From Sinohyriopsis cumingii (taxonomy: Eukaryota > Mollusca > Bivalvia > Unionida > Unionidae), in contig CM068825.1 in NCBI GenBank assembly GCA_028554795.2, positions 155,169,553-155,233,552 on the forward strand: a stretch of DNA of 64,000 nt, in the 5' to 3' direction. The notes under the pieces were generated by a model. That model worked only from the letters and a program-made list of their open reading frames with translations, was not told where the DNA came from and ran no database searches. Positions 44,001-55,132 of the stretch are shown piece after piece; within the stretch, counting starts at the first letter, position 1, and every line of letters starts with the position of its first letter. Both the position numbers and the translations under genes were made by a program.

Positions 44001-46706
44001 GAGGATAACAAAGGATGCAGGTTTACGGGAGGATAACAAAGGATGCAGGTTTTAAACTGGTATTAGTAATCTGCTACATAATATAATACAAGATCTTATC
44101 CTACCCGTGGGGCCTAGGTGAACTAGTCACCTTTCCAACCCATAGGGCCTAGGTGAACTAGTCACCTTTGCAACCCATAGGGCCTAGGTGAACTAGTCAC
44201 CTTTCCAACCCATAGGGCCTAGGCGAACTAGTCACCTTTCCAATCCATAGGACCTAGGCGAACTAGTCGCCTTTCCGACCCGTGGGGCCTAGGTAAACTA
44301 GTCACCTTTCCAACCCATAGGGCCTAGGTGAACTAGTCACCTTTCCGACCCGTGGGGCCTAGGTGAACTAGTCACCTTTCCAACCCATAGGACCTAGGTG
44401 AAACTAGTCACCTTTCCATCCCATAGGGCCTAGGTGAACTAGTCACCTTTCCAACCCATAGGGCCTAGGTGAACTAGTCACCTTTCCAACCCATAGGACC
44501 TAGGTGAACTAGTCGCCTTTCCGACCCGTGGGGCCTAGGTGAACTAGTCACCTTTCCAACCCGTAGGACCTAGGTGAACTAGTCACCTTTCCAACCCATA
44601 GGACCTAGGTGAACTAGTCGCCTTTCCGACCCATGGGACATAGGTGAACTAGTCACCTTTTCGACCCATAAGGCCTAGGTGAAGGTGAACTGATCACCTT
44701 CGGTCCTTAAGGGCACTTGAATACCTGGTTACCTGAGTGCAGCCTCAGTTCGTCTATAGAGATATCCGGTGTTAAACAATCTGGGTTTCCTCTAGGAGTG
44801 TTTAGATTATCGGCCAATATGTTTTCGTGTTGCTATTTTGGCATCAATATTAGTACAAAACTTGTATTATGTCAACTTTAATTATATCGAGTGAGAGAAA
44901 GAAAAAAACAAGAACAGTGGGCCTCGAGTGACAGAGTGGTCTAAAACTCTCACCGTTACGGATCACTGCCGTCTCACCTGTCTACGTGGGTTCGAGTATT
45001 GGGCTCTGCCCCATTGTGGGTACGTGAGAAAGCTTGCCATTAGCTTCTCGTGGGTCGGTGGTTTTGTCAGGGATTTTCCCGGTTTCTTCCTCCACCATTT
45101 ATACTTGCCGCCATGAATAACTTGTGCTGAAAATGGCGTTAATCCCTACAACAACAACAACAACAACAACAAAAGCAGTGGCATCACTAGGGTTGGTGTC
45201 ACCCAGTGCGGTAACTCATGGTGTCACCCCCTTGGACTTCCTTCCAGCACACAAATTCAAAAATTGTGCAGACAGTCATTTTGGTGTCACCCCCTCTGAT
45301 GGTGTCACCCGGTGCGGTCCGCACCCCACGCACCCCCCTAGTGACGCAACTGAAAAAAAGAACAAACAACTGATGTCCATTTCTGCTGCTGCATAAGTCA
45401 TCATCACTACCAAACATTGGCATGGAAGTTCAGATACGAGACCTTACAAACTGTTATATATTTTATTTGCAATGTAAACAAAATCGACGTGACTACAAAA
45501 TATACGAGCTATACTCAGCAAAACCAGGCGGACATTTCAAAATCATGGGCTGTGCGGAATCACATAGGTACTATATTACAAGAAACTAATGATCATTTCG
45601 TTATGTGCGTGCGAATACTGTCTTTTACGGAAAGGGGATATGCATAAACTGACGCACTGAACGAGAGATGCCGCCAACGCCTAATTTGTCTCATATTTTG
45701 GACCAAATGTATTCAAATAAGAATCTTTGTGAGATTAACATCTCCATTAACAAATCAAGTGATACGTAAGAAAACGAACAACGAGACAGCTTGGGCCTAG
45801 AGTTTAAAAAAGTGATGACCATTCCAAAAGATTTGCTTAATTTAAATGCGTCCCGCGGGAAAGGAGAATAACGTAAAGGTCAAAACCCATATGGAACCGT
45901 GTTGTTCAAAATGAACTGACAAAAAATGGATATACTTAAACAGATACAGAAAGGAAACGAAATAATGGAAAGAAGCGAAAAGACTTTTTCTCCGGCGTAA
46001 GGTATCCGGATGAGATGAAGAGACTAATGTCTTCTTACTGAAACACCTTGAAACCCTTCCTTTAAATGTATTGGCTAATACTAACATTTTTACAAATTAG
46101 TCCTAGATTAATGTAATCTTGTAACAGTTTTCCTGACCACACATAGCTAATGCTACACGTACTCTTTTATGGCCAAGTCAATATTTAAATACCGCATGAT
46201 ATCGATAAGCAGCCGAAAATGAATGGTTCTTATTAATACAAGACAGAATAAATTTGATTCTTAATGGGTCGATAGGTTTATATTTTAATTATGTGGACAA
46301 ATTCAAATCTAACAGGTGTATGTATGTATGTATGTATGTATGTATGTATGTATGAATGTGTATGTGCTTGCGTGTGGTTTTAGTTATGATATAAATAACT
46401 TTGAAGAAAAAAAAATATTTACAAGAAGTTGATCCCCATCCGGGCAAATAGCAGACTTGACCAACTGTGTACTGGTGGGTGGGGTCGGGTAGGCAGACTG
46501 GTCTAACGTTATCGTTCAGTTGGATTGTCTCCCTAGTAATTATGAGTGCAACGTCATTTGCAAGACTGGAAACGTTGAATCCTGGATGTACAACAACACG
46601 TGAGAAGTGGTAATATTTTTCATTCGGATCAGCTGTGTGGATATTGTGCTCGCCAAGGTATACTCTCCAGTGCTTAAGGTCAAGGTCAAAGACATTATAT
46701 CCAGGG

Positions 46707-46741
<35 letters not shown>

Positions 46742-49700
46742 TGGTGATGATGATCATGATAATAATAATAATAAGAAGAAGAAGAAGATCCATAATAATA
46801 TACGGTTGAGGAGCTTGTATAGCCCCACAAACATAAAATTTATCAGAGTATAAATTTATATGGCATACGATATCTTGCTTCATAATTACATTAACGTGGC
46901 GGATGTATCAGAAATTTTCTTTCGGCTTCATATATGTGTAGACAAACTACATTTGAATAACGTCTAAAAACTACAGATACATACGCTGATTTGTTTTATT
47001 TTTTAACATGGTACTGTAGCTTATTTGTGGCCATCGTTCTTCAAGTTAGCCATGTTCACAAAACTATACACCAGTCATAAACTCTAATGTGGTGAAAGGT
47101 GGGTGAGTCTAGTACATGTGTCAGAGTATTTACAGAGTACGTTACATCATCGAGTTAACCTGCTAAGTTCCTGCTAAAACTACTGTATTAAACTTATTAG
47201 AAGTATCATTGTTATTCTGGATATTATTCGTATAACCTTTGCTAGTAATTGTATATATCATACAAATATAAACTGAATTTAAAATTAGAAATGTAGCAAA
47301 ACTCTACAAATGGCCCAATCATTAAAATACTATCTTGGTCGTGGCGTTCAAACTTATCATTATACGTAGTAAGCGCTGTAAAACCCTAATGATCGAAGTA
47401 ATAATTGTATACATGTTTACAAACTATGATGGCTTCATAACCATTTACATCGTATCTGACATTTAAAATGTCTTGATATTATGTAAAACACATTTTTGCT
47501 AATGCAGTAACACAGGCCCGGCCCTAGGGCAAGGCGAACGAGGCAACCGCCTTAGGCCCTGCGCTTTCAGGAAATCAACCCCGCAATGCAATATTTTGCT
47601 TGGGCCTCGCTCATCTCGCATGCTGCATTGGACCCCTCGCATCTTAGGGCCGGGCCTGCAGTAACAACCTAGCGTGCAAAAGGAATAGTTTTATTCCCCC
47701 TTGTTTCAGTTGGACTGATATAGTTTCAGTTGCCATGTGTGATAAACAAGCGATGTCCCTCTACTGAAGGCATCGATCAGTCAATAAATTGATAATCGAA
47801 TCTTGCTCACCCTTCGAAATGTTGGGCGGATGTGACGAGGACATGATCCCCAAGTACAGTGGCACTACCGGCAAGAAACCCTAAATCATCTACCAGCAAA
47901 CCCTAGAAAAACAAAATATCGTAAAGGATCATCATTCCTTTATCAAATATGATTTCAATATGACGAAGTACGTATATCAACTGTTTCAAAATGGTATTGT
48001 TTTACAAGAAAAAAATGCTTTTAGGCAAGAAGAGCCTTTCCATACTGTGCTTAATTCGGTTGTGGCATGTCACATATAAGGCTTATGACCGAATAATTAT
48101 TGCGTGTATTCCCTGTTGATTTTTCAAATTACGTGGATCAACATAAAATGTACATAGAAAAGACAAAGCATAAACATCTAGGAGAAAAATATATTTTCTA
48201 TAAATGAATGTACGAAAAAGAGGCATTAATTATATTTTTCTCTGAAGTTTAAATTTGATTTTGGCAACGAAAAATGTTTGCGCAATATCGCTTCACAGAA
48301 AATTCCAGTGGTGAAGGAAAAGATACAACGTTTATTTATTCCAATCTCCTATATTGTCACACTTGTCACTCACCTACCTGGATACATGCAAAAGATATAG
48401 CAGTTATCGTTGAAGCAGCAATTTGAGTCAGGAATACAAACATATGTATAGTTTTAACACAGAGATCGCGAGCTGTATTCAGCTTAACGACATAAGTGTG
48501 CTGCAGAAAAAGTTCTGAATATTTACAACAACTGTATTTATTAGTAACCGTTACGTGAATGATTCCCCTTACGTTACGTGAATGATTAACCAATTACTAA
48601 ATGCCGTTTTGTATTCACATCTAAGTACTGCAATAAATTTGGAGTATGCGCATTTGGTTACAGCGCCGCGTTTTAAGGAATTCTTAGATTTGTGTGATTA
48701 TTTGTGTGATTATTGGAATTAGGCGCAGTGGGAATATCCTTAGCCCGAAATAATTAGTCAATTACTAGGAGCAAACGTCAAGGAGTGAAGTGTTAGTGAG
48801 TTTCCATGATACCATGGTTAACTAGTAGTGCATTCAGACGAAAACAGAATGAATGTCCCTGTTGTAAGATAGTCCATATTAAAATCTAGTGGTGTACATT
48901 GGTGATGTGCCTGCAGAGGCAGTATTTACCGTAGGAAACCGGTAAATTACACAAAGGAATGAATAAGAAGGGACTTTGCAGATACCGTTTATGTCGCCAT
49001 GGGGGCAAATGTGCTGCAGTTATATTGGTGAAATGTGCCTGGAAAGCATACATTGACTGGCCTGAGGTGGCGGAGTTAAAATAGTTTCCAGTTATTCGGG
49101 GATACTCGCATATTTTCTAAGGCGTGAACAGTTGGCGGTACGGAAACCTGATGAAGATAAACCATGCAGATGTGCGGTTGATATATATTTGGCAGGTTGT
49201 TTTATCTGTGGTCTTGAATTAATTAGAGTAAAATATAGGTATAGAATGGACACGTCGGGCTTTATAATTTACAACTGAAATTGAATGGAAATCTTTGGAA
49301 AGTTGGGGTAAACTTATGACTTCTAGCGAGAATCGCGCCAGGGTTTGACAACCGCTCGGTCAAGTAAGGACCATTGCCTTGTAACAGTACGTTGATAGCA
49401 CATTTGAAAACTGCACTTCTCACCGCATGACGGCTTTCAAATCATATGCCCCTAGTCTACTCTTTGATAAGGTGATTCAGCCGAAAATCACTTGGAGCTA
49501 AATTAGGACTGAAAGTTGAATGTCCCGGTCGTCCATGTCGCTTTTTGGTCTTTAATTGGTTTGAAAAAAGGTAAATCCTTCTTTCATCATAAAGTTGAAT
49601 GTCGCAAAATTTGGATTCTTTACTCCTTCAACAAATAAATGAAGACGGCGGCTTTATGTACAGTCATAGAGATGCTGTTTACCTCGAAGAGAGGCGGTTC

Positions 49701-51237
49701 GGCTGTATTTTGCAACTTTTGGCAACACTTTGTAGACCTAAAAAGGTCCAGAGATCTAGTAAAGTCAAGCACAGGTACATGGACGACCGGTCTTTAATTG
49801 GTTTCAAAAATTAAAAACTCCTTCTTTCATCACCAATGACAATCACCTTCAAACCTCTCTGGTCACTTTTTATATTTGGCATGTAAATCTTTGGAGATCC
49901 CAACCCATGTCTGTTTTTGATAAGAGATCAACAAATGCGGAACCCATCTTGGGCATACCTTTCTTAGCTTCAAATGATTTTTCAATATATTAAAAGCAGC
50001 GGACGAATTAATGCCAATGATCATTGAAATATATTCCACTGTGTTCATCAATTGATCCCTTTGACATCAGCCACTTCACCCACACCAATCGCAGACAACG
50101 GTCTTCCAAAACATCGTCACCTTCTACAGATTCGAGACTATCTTCAAAACAATGAAACCACCTCACAGCTATAGGATATGACAGAGAATTACATCTGTAT
50201 ATTTTGTCTAAGTCGCCCTTAATATTACTGGGAGAGTACAATAAGAGCGACTGGATTTTACAGTATGCTCTTCGTTCAGTAGCAGACAGGTTCTATGCCG
50301 ATATATTTATATCGCCCACATTTACCTGTGGTGCGTCACATGCATATATCCGCAGGAGGTTAGCATGCTGTACGTGGAGCTACATAATATTTAATAGATC
50401 GTTGTTTTGCCTATAGATCGGTATTGGTGTAATGGACGGGTTCAAAGAAACAAAATGTTCTAACAAAATATAAACTTTTCAAATAAACGTCATACAAGTT
50501 GCACGAAAAAAATGTTATGTAGGACATTTGTTCAGTCATACTTTACAAAAGTCTTCCGGAATGACTTGGTACACACTTTTCCCAATTTAAGAAAGTATTT
50601 CAAACATATTGAACGACTAAAAATTTCAGAGTCAAAGAAAAGTGAGGTATTCTTGCCAGAAAGAGTGTGGCAACTAATAAATATGAATAGCAGATTTCTC
50701 AGAAATTAACCTTATACTAGTACTTGTTTTCTACTTAGACTCAGTCTGATGCAGTTAATTGTACGTAACTTATGAATAACATACTATTAATTTCTTACAA
50801 GGTATGGCCATGATCCGGCAGCTGCCTCTTTCCCGCCAACGATTCTGTTTGTGACAGGTTGTACTGTAGGAGTGCCGCACGGAATACCTGCATCAAGACG
50901 GTTATATATGAACTGTGTTTATTAGTTTTAGGTTAGAGCGTCCGCCTCGGATGTAGGAGGTCGAGGGTTCGAAACCCTGGCCGAGTCATACCAAAGACTT
51001 ATAAAAATGGTACTAGCAGCTGCCTCGCTTGACACTTAGCATTAAGAGGTTAGAGTTCGGACTGGTCGAACTGGTGTCAGGATAATGTGACTGGGGTGGA
51101 CATGATGCTACATGTCTGCGGCATGATGTCCTAGTGCTAGACATCACAATAAACTGCCACACTGCGGACATCGTAGCGATATGACTGAAAATTTGTTAAA
51201 GCTACGTTCAAAATCCAAAACTACATTCTCAGACACA

Positions 51238-51275
<38 letters not shown>

Positions 51276-51730
51276 TTAGGTTACGTTATTATTTGAATTT
51301 GTATATGCTTTATTTGTTTCACTAGTCTATTCGCGCACTATGATATCAAATATGGAATAATATTTTGAAAAGTACTCATGCATTAATTTATGTGTGCATG
51401 TACATACAGACAGACATACACCAAACACACAAACAGACAAGCAATGAACCAGCCAGCCACCTAAACAGACGAAAACAAGTTTTATGAAACACACTTTAAA
51501 GAACCAAATATAATCCCATTGGAACACAACAATTGACATTTTACGGTTAATTAACAACTTGACACTTGTAAATAATCAATAATTTCCCCAACATCAATAT
51601 TTACCAGTAAAGTTATTACTATATGAAACATTGGTGAAAATGGATGGTCCGATTGAATTAGAGACCAAAGAATAACTTACCATCCATTAAAAAGACAAAC
51701 GCGCACTTGATATTAAAATATGATAGATGT

Positions 51731-51767
<37 letters not shown>

Positions 51768-51847
51768 ACATAGAGAGAGGGAGAGAGAGACTTACTCTGT
51801 GCAGAGACCAATGCCAACAGTCCAGATGTGAGTAGAATGGATAACAT
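40608..51847 (-). CDS. Secreted trypsin-family serine protease homologue, seven exons
   Basis: Coding exons on the minus strand, in order: 51847-51796, 50887-50799, 47902-47811, 46706-46423, 41888-41749, 41411-41354, 40732-40608. All introns are GT-AG and phases agree, giving 840 nt or 279 residues. Residues 1-17 are a signal peptide (MLSILLTSGLLALVSAQ). The activation site is NR|IVGGKE at 32/33. The His57 equivalent is H75 (TSAQHF), the Asp102 equivalent D129 (NDVALI), and GWGST is at 167-171. The Ser195 equivalent is Ile222 in CGDDIGSPLLC, so it should not cleave peptide bonds. The Cys42-Cys58 disulphide pair is also replaced (LAG, QHF). It is therefore a secreted pseudoprotease, a class known in invertebrate clotting, immunity and adhesion; the role here is inferred. 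An uninvited reading as a pseudogene is unlikely, since all exons are open. Confidence 0.93.
40953..41027. repeat. (AT)n microsatellite in intron 6
   Basis: About 35 AT units between the last two coding exons of the protease homologue. Confidence 0.97.
43828..44051. repeat. 28-bp minisatellite, 8 copies
   Basis: Unit TTACGGGAGGATAACAAAGG plus ATGCAGGT, nearly perfect. It lies in intron 4 and is purine-rich on the plus strand. Confidence 0.97.
44108..44690. repeat. 35-bp minisatellite with hairpin-forming unit, ~17 copies
   Basis: Unit contains GGCCTAGGTGAACTAGTCAC then CTTTCCAACCCATA. Within each unit GGTGA-ACTAG-TCACC can form a 5-bp stem, and CCTAGG and ACTAGT are palindromes. Variants swap CCCATA for CCCGTG and TCACC for TCGCC. 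It lies in intron 4 just after the 28-bp array. Confidence 0.97.
44917..45173 (+). mobile_element. tRNA-derived SINE, family 2
   Basis: The head GGGCCTCGAGTGACAGAGTG has an A-box-like start, and GTGGGTTCGAGTATTG is a B-box. The body has TTTCTTCCTCCACCATTTAT and GCTGAAAATGGCGTTAATCC, and the tail is (CAA)n. It lies in intron 4, antisense to the host gene. Confidence 0.85.
45176..45352. mobile_element. 177-bp MITE-like element
   Basis: Imperfect inverted ends CAGTGGCATCACTAGGG and (reverse complement of the right end) CAGTTGCGTCACTAGGG. The inside repeats GGTGTCACCC several times. It follows directly on the SINE tail. No clear target duplication, so the superfamily is not assigned. Confidence 0.7.
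46318..46352. repeat. (TATG)n microsatellite
   Basis: About nine TATG units in intron 4. Confidence 0.95.
46712..46785. repeat. (AAT)n/(GAT)n/(AAG)n trinucleotide repeat
   Basis: Trinucleotide repeat beginning only about five bases upstream of exon 4's 3' splice site (46706), in intron 3. On the transcribed strand it gives TTATTATT, part of the polypyrimidine tract; length changes could affect splicing. Confidence 0.9.
47513..47658. mobile_element. hAT-type MITE with 8-bp target duplication
   Basis: 146 bp with inverted ends CAGGCCCGGCCCTA and TAGGGCCGGGCCTG, flanked by perfect 8-bp direct repeats CAGTAACA (47505-47512 and 47659-47666). An 8-bp duplication with CAGG ends is typical of the hAT superfamily. 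GC-rich against an AT-rich intron 3. Confidence 0.93.
47903..50798 (-). other. Intron 2 of the protease homologue
   Basis: 2.9 kb. Holds the mariner fragment at 49863-50241; nothing else supported. Confidence 0.85.
49863..50241 (-). pseudogene. Mariner-family transposase fragment
   Basis: Minus strand, read right to left: AVRWFHCFEDSLESVEGDDV (second helix-turn-helix end), a decayed linker, then NILKNHLKLRKVCPRWVPHL followed by LISYQKQTWVGISKDLHAKY, which corresponds to the conserved WVPHxL region of mariner transposases. Two frames are used and the DDD catalytic part is missing. Plain DNA transposon relic in intron 2. Confidence 0.75.
50925..51272 (+). mobile_element. tRNA-derived SINE, family 1, copy C
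   Basis: Plus orientation: GGTTAGAGCGTCCGCCTCGG head, B box GGGTTCGAAACCCTGG, body with CATTAAGAGGTTAG and ATAATGTGACTGGGGTGG, 3' end CAAAATCCAAAAC and a (CA)n tail. The very start of the head looks worn. In intron 1 of the protease homologue, antisense to it. Confidence 0.9.
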
Positions 51848-51990
51848 TTCTGCTGCAAATTAAATAAAAGTCGGTGACCTGTACCTATACTTCGACCTAT
51901 ATATTTTTTATATTAAACAGGATGAGAAGAAAGCTTCCATGTGCAATCCCTACTGTACTTTTATTAACGTTTCTTCTTACCATCTAATGG

Positions 51991-51998
51991 CTTATATA
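51991..51998 (-). promoter_or_regulatory. Possible TATA box of the protease homologue
   Basis: Minus-strand TATATAAG about 145 bp upstream of the ATG at 51847. A TTTGCAG just before the ATG could be a 3' splice site, so a 5' UTR intron is also possible. Confidence 0.4.
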
Positions 51999-51999
51999 A

Positions 52000-53150
52000 A
52001 AGGAGACTGAGCCCAACTGCATGACACATACACACAACTTTCCCTCCCCTCCCCACATATTTTTAAAGGTTTATTCAGGATTGTACCTCGCCTATAAGAA
52101 ACTCTTCCATGTATCCTTCCAGTGTAATAGTCTTTATAACTATGGTTAGTTAAGTTCTGTCAGTTATCCCGGAGGAGAATCGTAAATAAGGAAATATTTG
52201 GATGACTCAAGGATGGGGAACTATGCATATATCAAAGACATTCAGCCACATCCACGTATTGTTTCTTCAAGATCAACAGCAATCCATGTGTGTTACTGCA
52301 ACGACGATGGGAATAAAATCGAATCGATACACTTGCCGTAAATATGATATTCAGTCCTCCCTGACCTTGCATAATGAAAATGTTTATCATCAAGCTATTG
52401 GACACATGAATGCATACTTCAAAAATGTAAATTCTTTATTCATTCATATATATATATATTTACACCTCCATCCCAGCCCCCAGCTGACGTTGTCATAGGC
52501 CCGACGGTGGTAACTCCTGAAGTTCCCAGTCAACATAGCCCTCAGTGACGCTCCTAATTCTAGTGGTAATACTGTTCTACAGTGAAAGTTAAACATTGCA
52601 CATTACTTCGGCCTGTGTCCGTGCCAACAACTTTTGCGGTTTCGCCGCCTAGCTTAATTAGCGTGAGACACTCGCACACAGGCCAATTGTGTGACTCAGT
52701 GTGATCAGTTTCAAACTCATGTACATGGCGAGATCATACCATATAATGGGCTACATTTTAGGCGTTATCTGGTTGTAAACGGTTTTCCTTTTCATCTACA
52801 AGGATAACCTAAAAATACTCTAAGTAACAGTAGACCGTACTATCTGTGACTGTTGATCCAGAGTGAACCACTGAACCTGGCTCACTCTGGAAAGTTTTTC
52901 TGGTGGATCAGGCGGACGAGCATATATGCTCATCTCCTGGCTGTGAAGGCAGGTGCAACATGAACTGATGGCGATCCACTGCATCCAAACATGTCTACAG
53001 ACGTCTCGACACTGTCGCGCCACTGGATTCAAACAGAAATGGACGAGTGAGTAAGGGCGACTCTGCGCAAGTTTACCTCACTTGAATCCAACTAACGCGC
53101 ATGTCATGACGCGATTCTCCCCCCCCCCACACACACACACACACACATAC
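52000..53150. other. Upstream intergenic region
   Basis: No supported gene; short (TA)n at 52448 and (CA)n at 53130-53157. Confidence 0.55.
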
Positions 53151-53159
53151 ACACACATG

Positions 53160-53590
53160 ATACTTTCAAGTTATGTGGCGACTGACGAGCGGCAAAGCAG
53201 CAGGTTTGGATATATTGGAAGCTGTAACTGCAGACCTGCACACAAGAGGCTCATGGGATAGTGTTGCTTTCACTGTACACGACATTCATCGACATGACAA
53301 AAGCCTTGACCCAGTCAGCTGTGGAGACCTTTGGATGATTGGCAAAATTTGGTTGCCCAGAGAAATTCATTGCGATGGTTTGGCCATTCTATGACGGCAT
53401 GCTCGCTTGTGTTGTGGATGGCGGTGAGTAATCTGAACCATTCCCAGTGAGCAATGAAGTCAAGCAGTCTGCCCCAGCCCTCTTCAGTACTATATTCTCG
53501 ACCATGATTACTGATGCCTTCCGTGACTATGACATCAGATACCGGACTGACGGAAACCTGTTCAATATGAGTAGTCTAGAGGCGTAGACA
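53160..53590 (+). pseudogene. RTE-type LINE reverse transcriptase fragment
   Basis: Pieces LTSGKAAGLDILEAV (the SGKAxGxDxI fingers motif), SFVACVVDGGE-like DGMLACVVDGGE, SEPFPVSNEVKQ (position of the VxQG motif), LFSTIFSTMITDAF and IRYRTDGNLFN, in the order of RTE-clade elements. Frameshifted and lacking the catalytic YADD part; only about 430 bp remain. Confidence 0.75.
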
Positions 53591-55132
53591 AAGTCACAGA
53601 AAGTGGAGCCCGAGCAGCGTACATCTCAGAAAAACAGTACAACCTCCATTGATCAGGCAAACCCAAGCGACAACGAAATGCTGATCACAAAGACAAGTAT
53701 TCAGTCAGCAAATGCTTTTCTGGGAAGAAGTATTACTAAGAAAAAGTGTCCTCTGGATTCGCGCCGTAACTGCTGCCATCAGAGAATAGTAGTCCTACCA
53801 TAAAGGAATCGTTTCGCAAAGCTCTCACGCAATATAAAAAGGTCGTAAAAGTAAAGATTGAATATTTCATATTTCATTGTATAAAGAAATCCTGCAGGTT
53901 GTCCTTCTTACACGGGAGAGACAACTTATAGTCCTATGATCCATTCCCTCTTTTATTCACGCCGTCATTTTCTTATTCTTCTTCTTAGCTTGAGCAAACA
54001 TCTTACTCTTTTTCTCTTTTGGTATTGTGGATTTGGACCGTAAGGCTGCTTCTCTTGAATTCGAAAACATGGAATGAAGCGGATGAATAAAAAAATGATC
54101 TATGGATTTATTTTCCAGTCTCTCCCTCCTGTGATTTGTTGAGCCAAAAAGCAGATTCACACTTTTTAAATACGGCTTCAGTTAAAAAGTTAAATATTGT
54201 CAGAAAGGCGTTATTTGCAGAGATATAATTGGTCTCCTATTGTTGATTGCAATACATACTTCAAATGAAGGTGCCATTCAACACACTGCTCTCATTAATC
54301 TATGAGTTAGTTCCAGAAAGCTTTTTCAGGCATTTATATTTCTCATTATGAGCGATTCTGACATTCATTGATGAAAAAAGCATCCACCTATTTGGCATAG
54401 CGATATTTGTTATCGCATTAGATATTGACATAAATTTTCCAAATACACAAAATAATAAAATAGACGGAGCGTTCGTTCGACACCGAAGCAATTTCTACTC
54501 ATGTACATCCCAGATTGATTTTAAGTTTCAATAAATCTTTCATGCCATCGGCAACAAATCACAGATAATACTAATGTTGAATTAAATCTTAAGAATGTGA
54601 CTGCACGGTCTAAAAATATTAATAGGTGTTTAATGTAATTAAATGATGTTTACACAAAGAATGGAGTCCAACCAGGGCCTGTGATATGGGTCAGTTCAAG
54701 GTCAGGCAGTGGACACGCACACTAAGTTGGATTAGCTATCAGCCAATCAGAGACAAGGGTCTGCTGCGCTGAGGTAGCTGACAGTGGTCAGTCACTTTAC
54801 AAGGGATCAGCATCGAGAATAGTCTGTTTGTTTTGTATGCATTCCGAGTTGTTTACTTTAGAACCTGACTGTCTGCCGGGACTCATTTATATAGCCTATA
54901 CTGGATATATGTGGATATAGTTTGGAACTTCGATGCGTGACGTTATCATTTGGATTCATCTGATTTACAACATTTTACGTCGTGTAGCACGGTCAGCTTC
55001 ACAACCCGTCATTGGCTGGACAATTGCCGACTTCAAAAAAAAACAAAACAACAAACAACCAAAAACCAAACTTTCGTTGCGTGGATAGCACCCCACCCCC
55101 ATTGTTCTGCGGGAAAGTGCTGATTGTGTATT
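53591..55132. other. Region upstream of the DIRS-type element
   Basis: No supported gene. Part of 54650-55132 may be the 5' non-coding region of the DIRS-type element, but I could not identify its terminal repeat. Confidence 0.5.

Larger units (their letters stand above)
41889..46422 (-). other. Intron 4 of the protease homologue
   Basis: A 4.5-kb intron containing two minisatellites, a SINE and a MITE (listed separately). Apart from those I see no gene. Confidence 0.85.

Noticed and set aside
44108-44690. CRISPR-like array of 35-bp repeats
   Set aside because: The whole unit is repeated with no unique spacers, in an intron of an animal gene; it is a minisatellite.
46435-46500. A separate gene at the plus-strand frames near 46635
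   Set aside because: They are shadows of exon 4 of the minus-strand protease homologue and of the trinucleotide repeat.
50931-51005. A working tRNA gene with a good B box
   Set aside because: The same tRNA-like head is attached to the same 250-bp body and (CA)n tail in three places; it is a SINE head and lacks a convincing full cloverleaf.
53957-54160. Basic frame on the minus strand as a gene
   Set aside because: Lys-rich end comes from a T-rich stretch; no homology recognised and no promoter or exon context.
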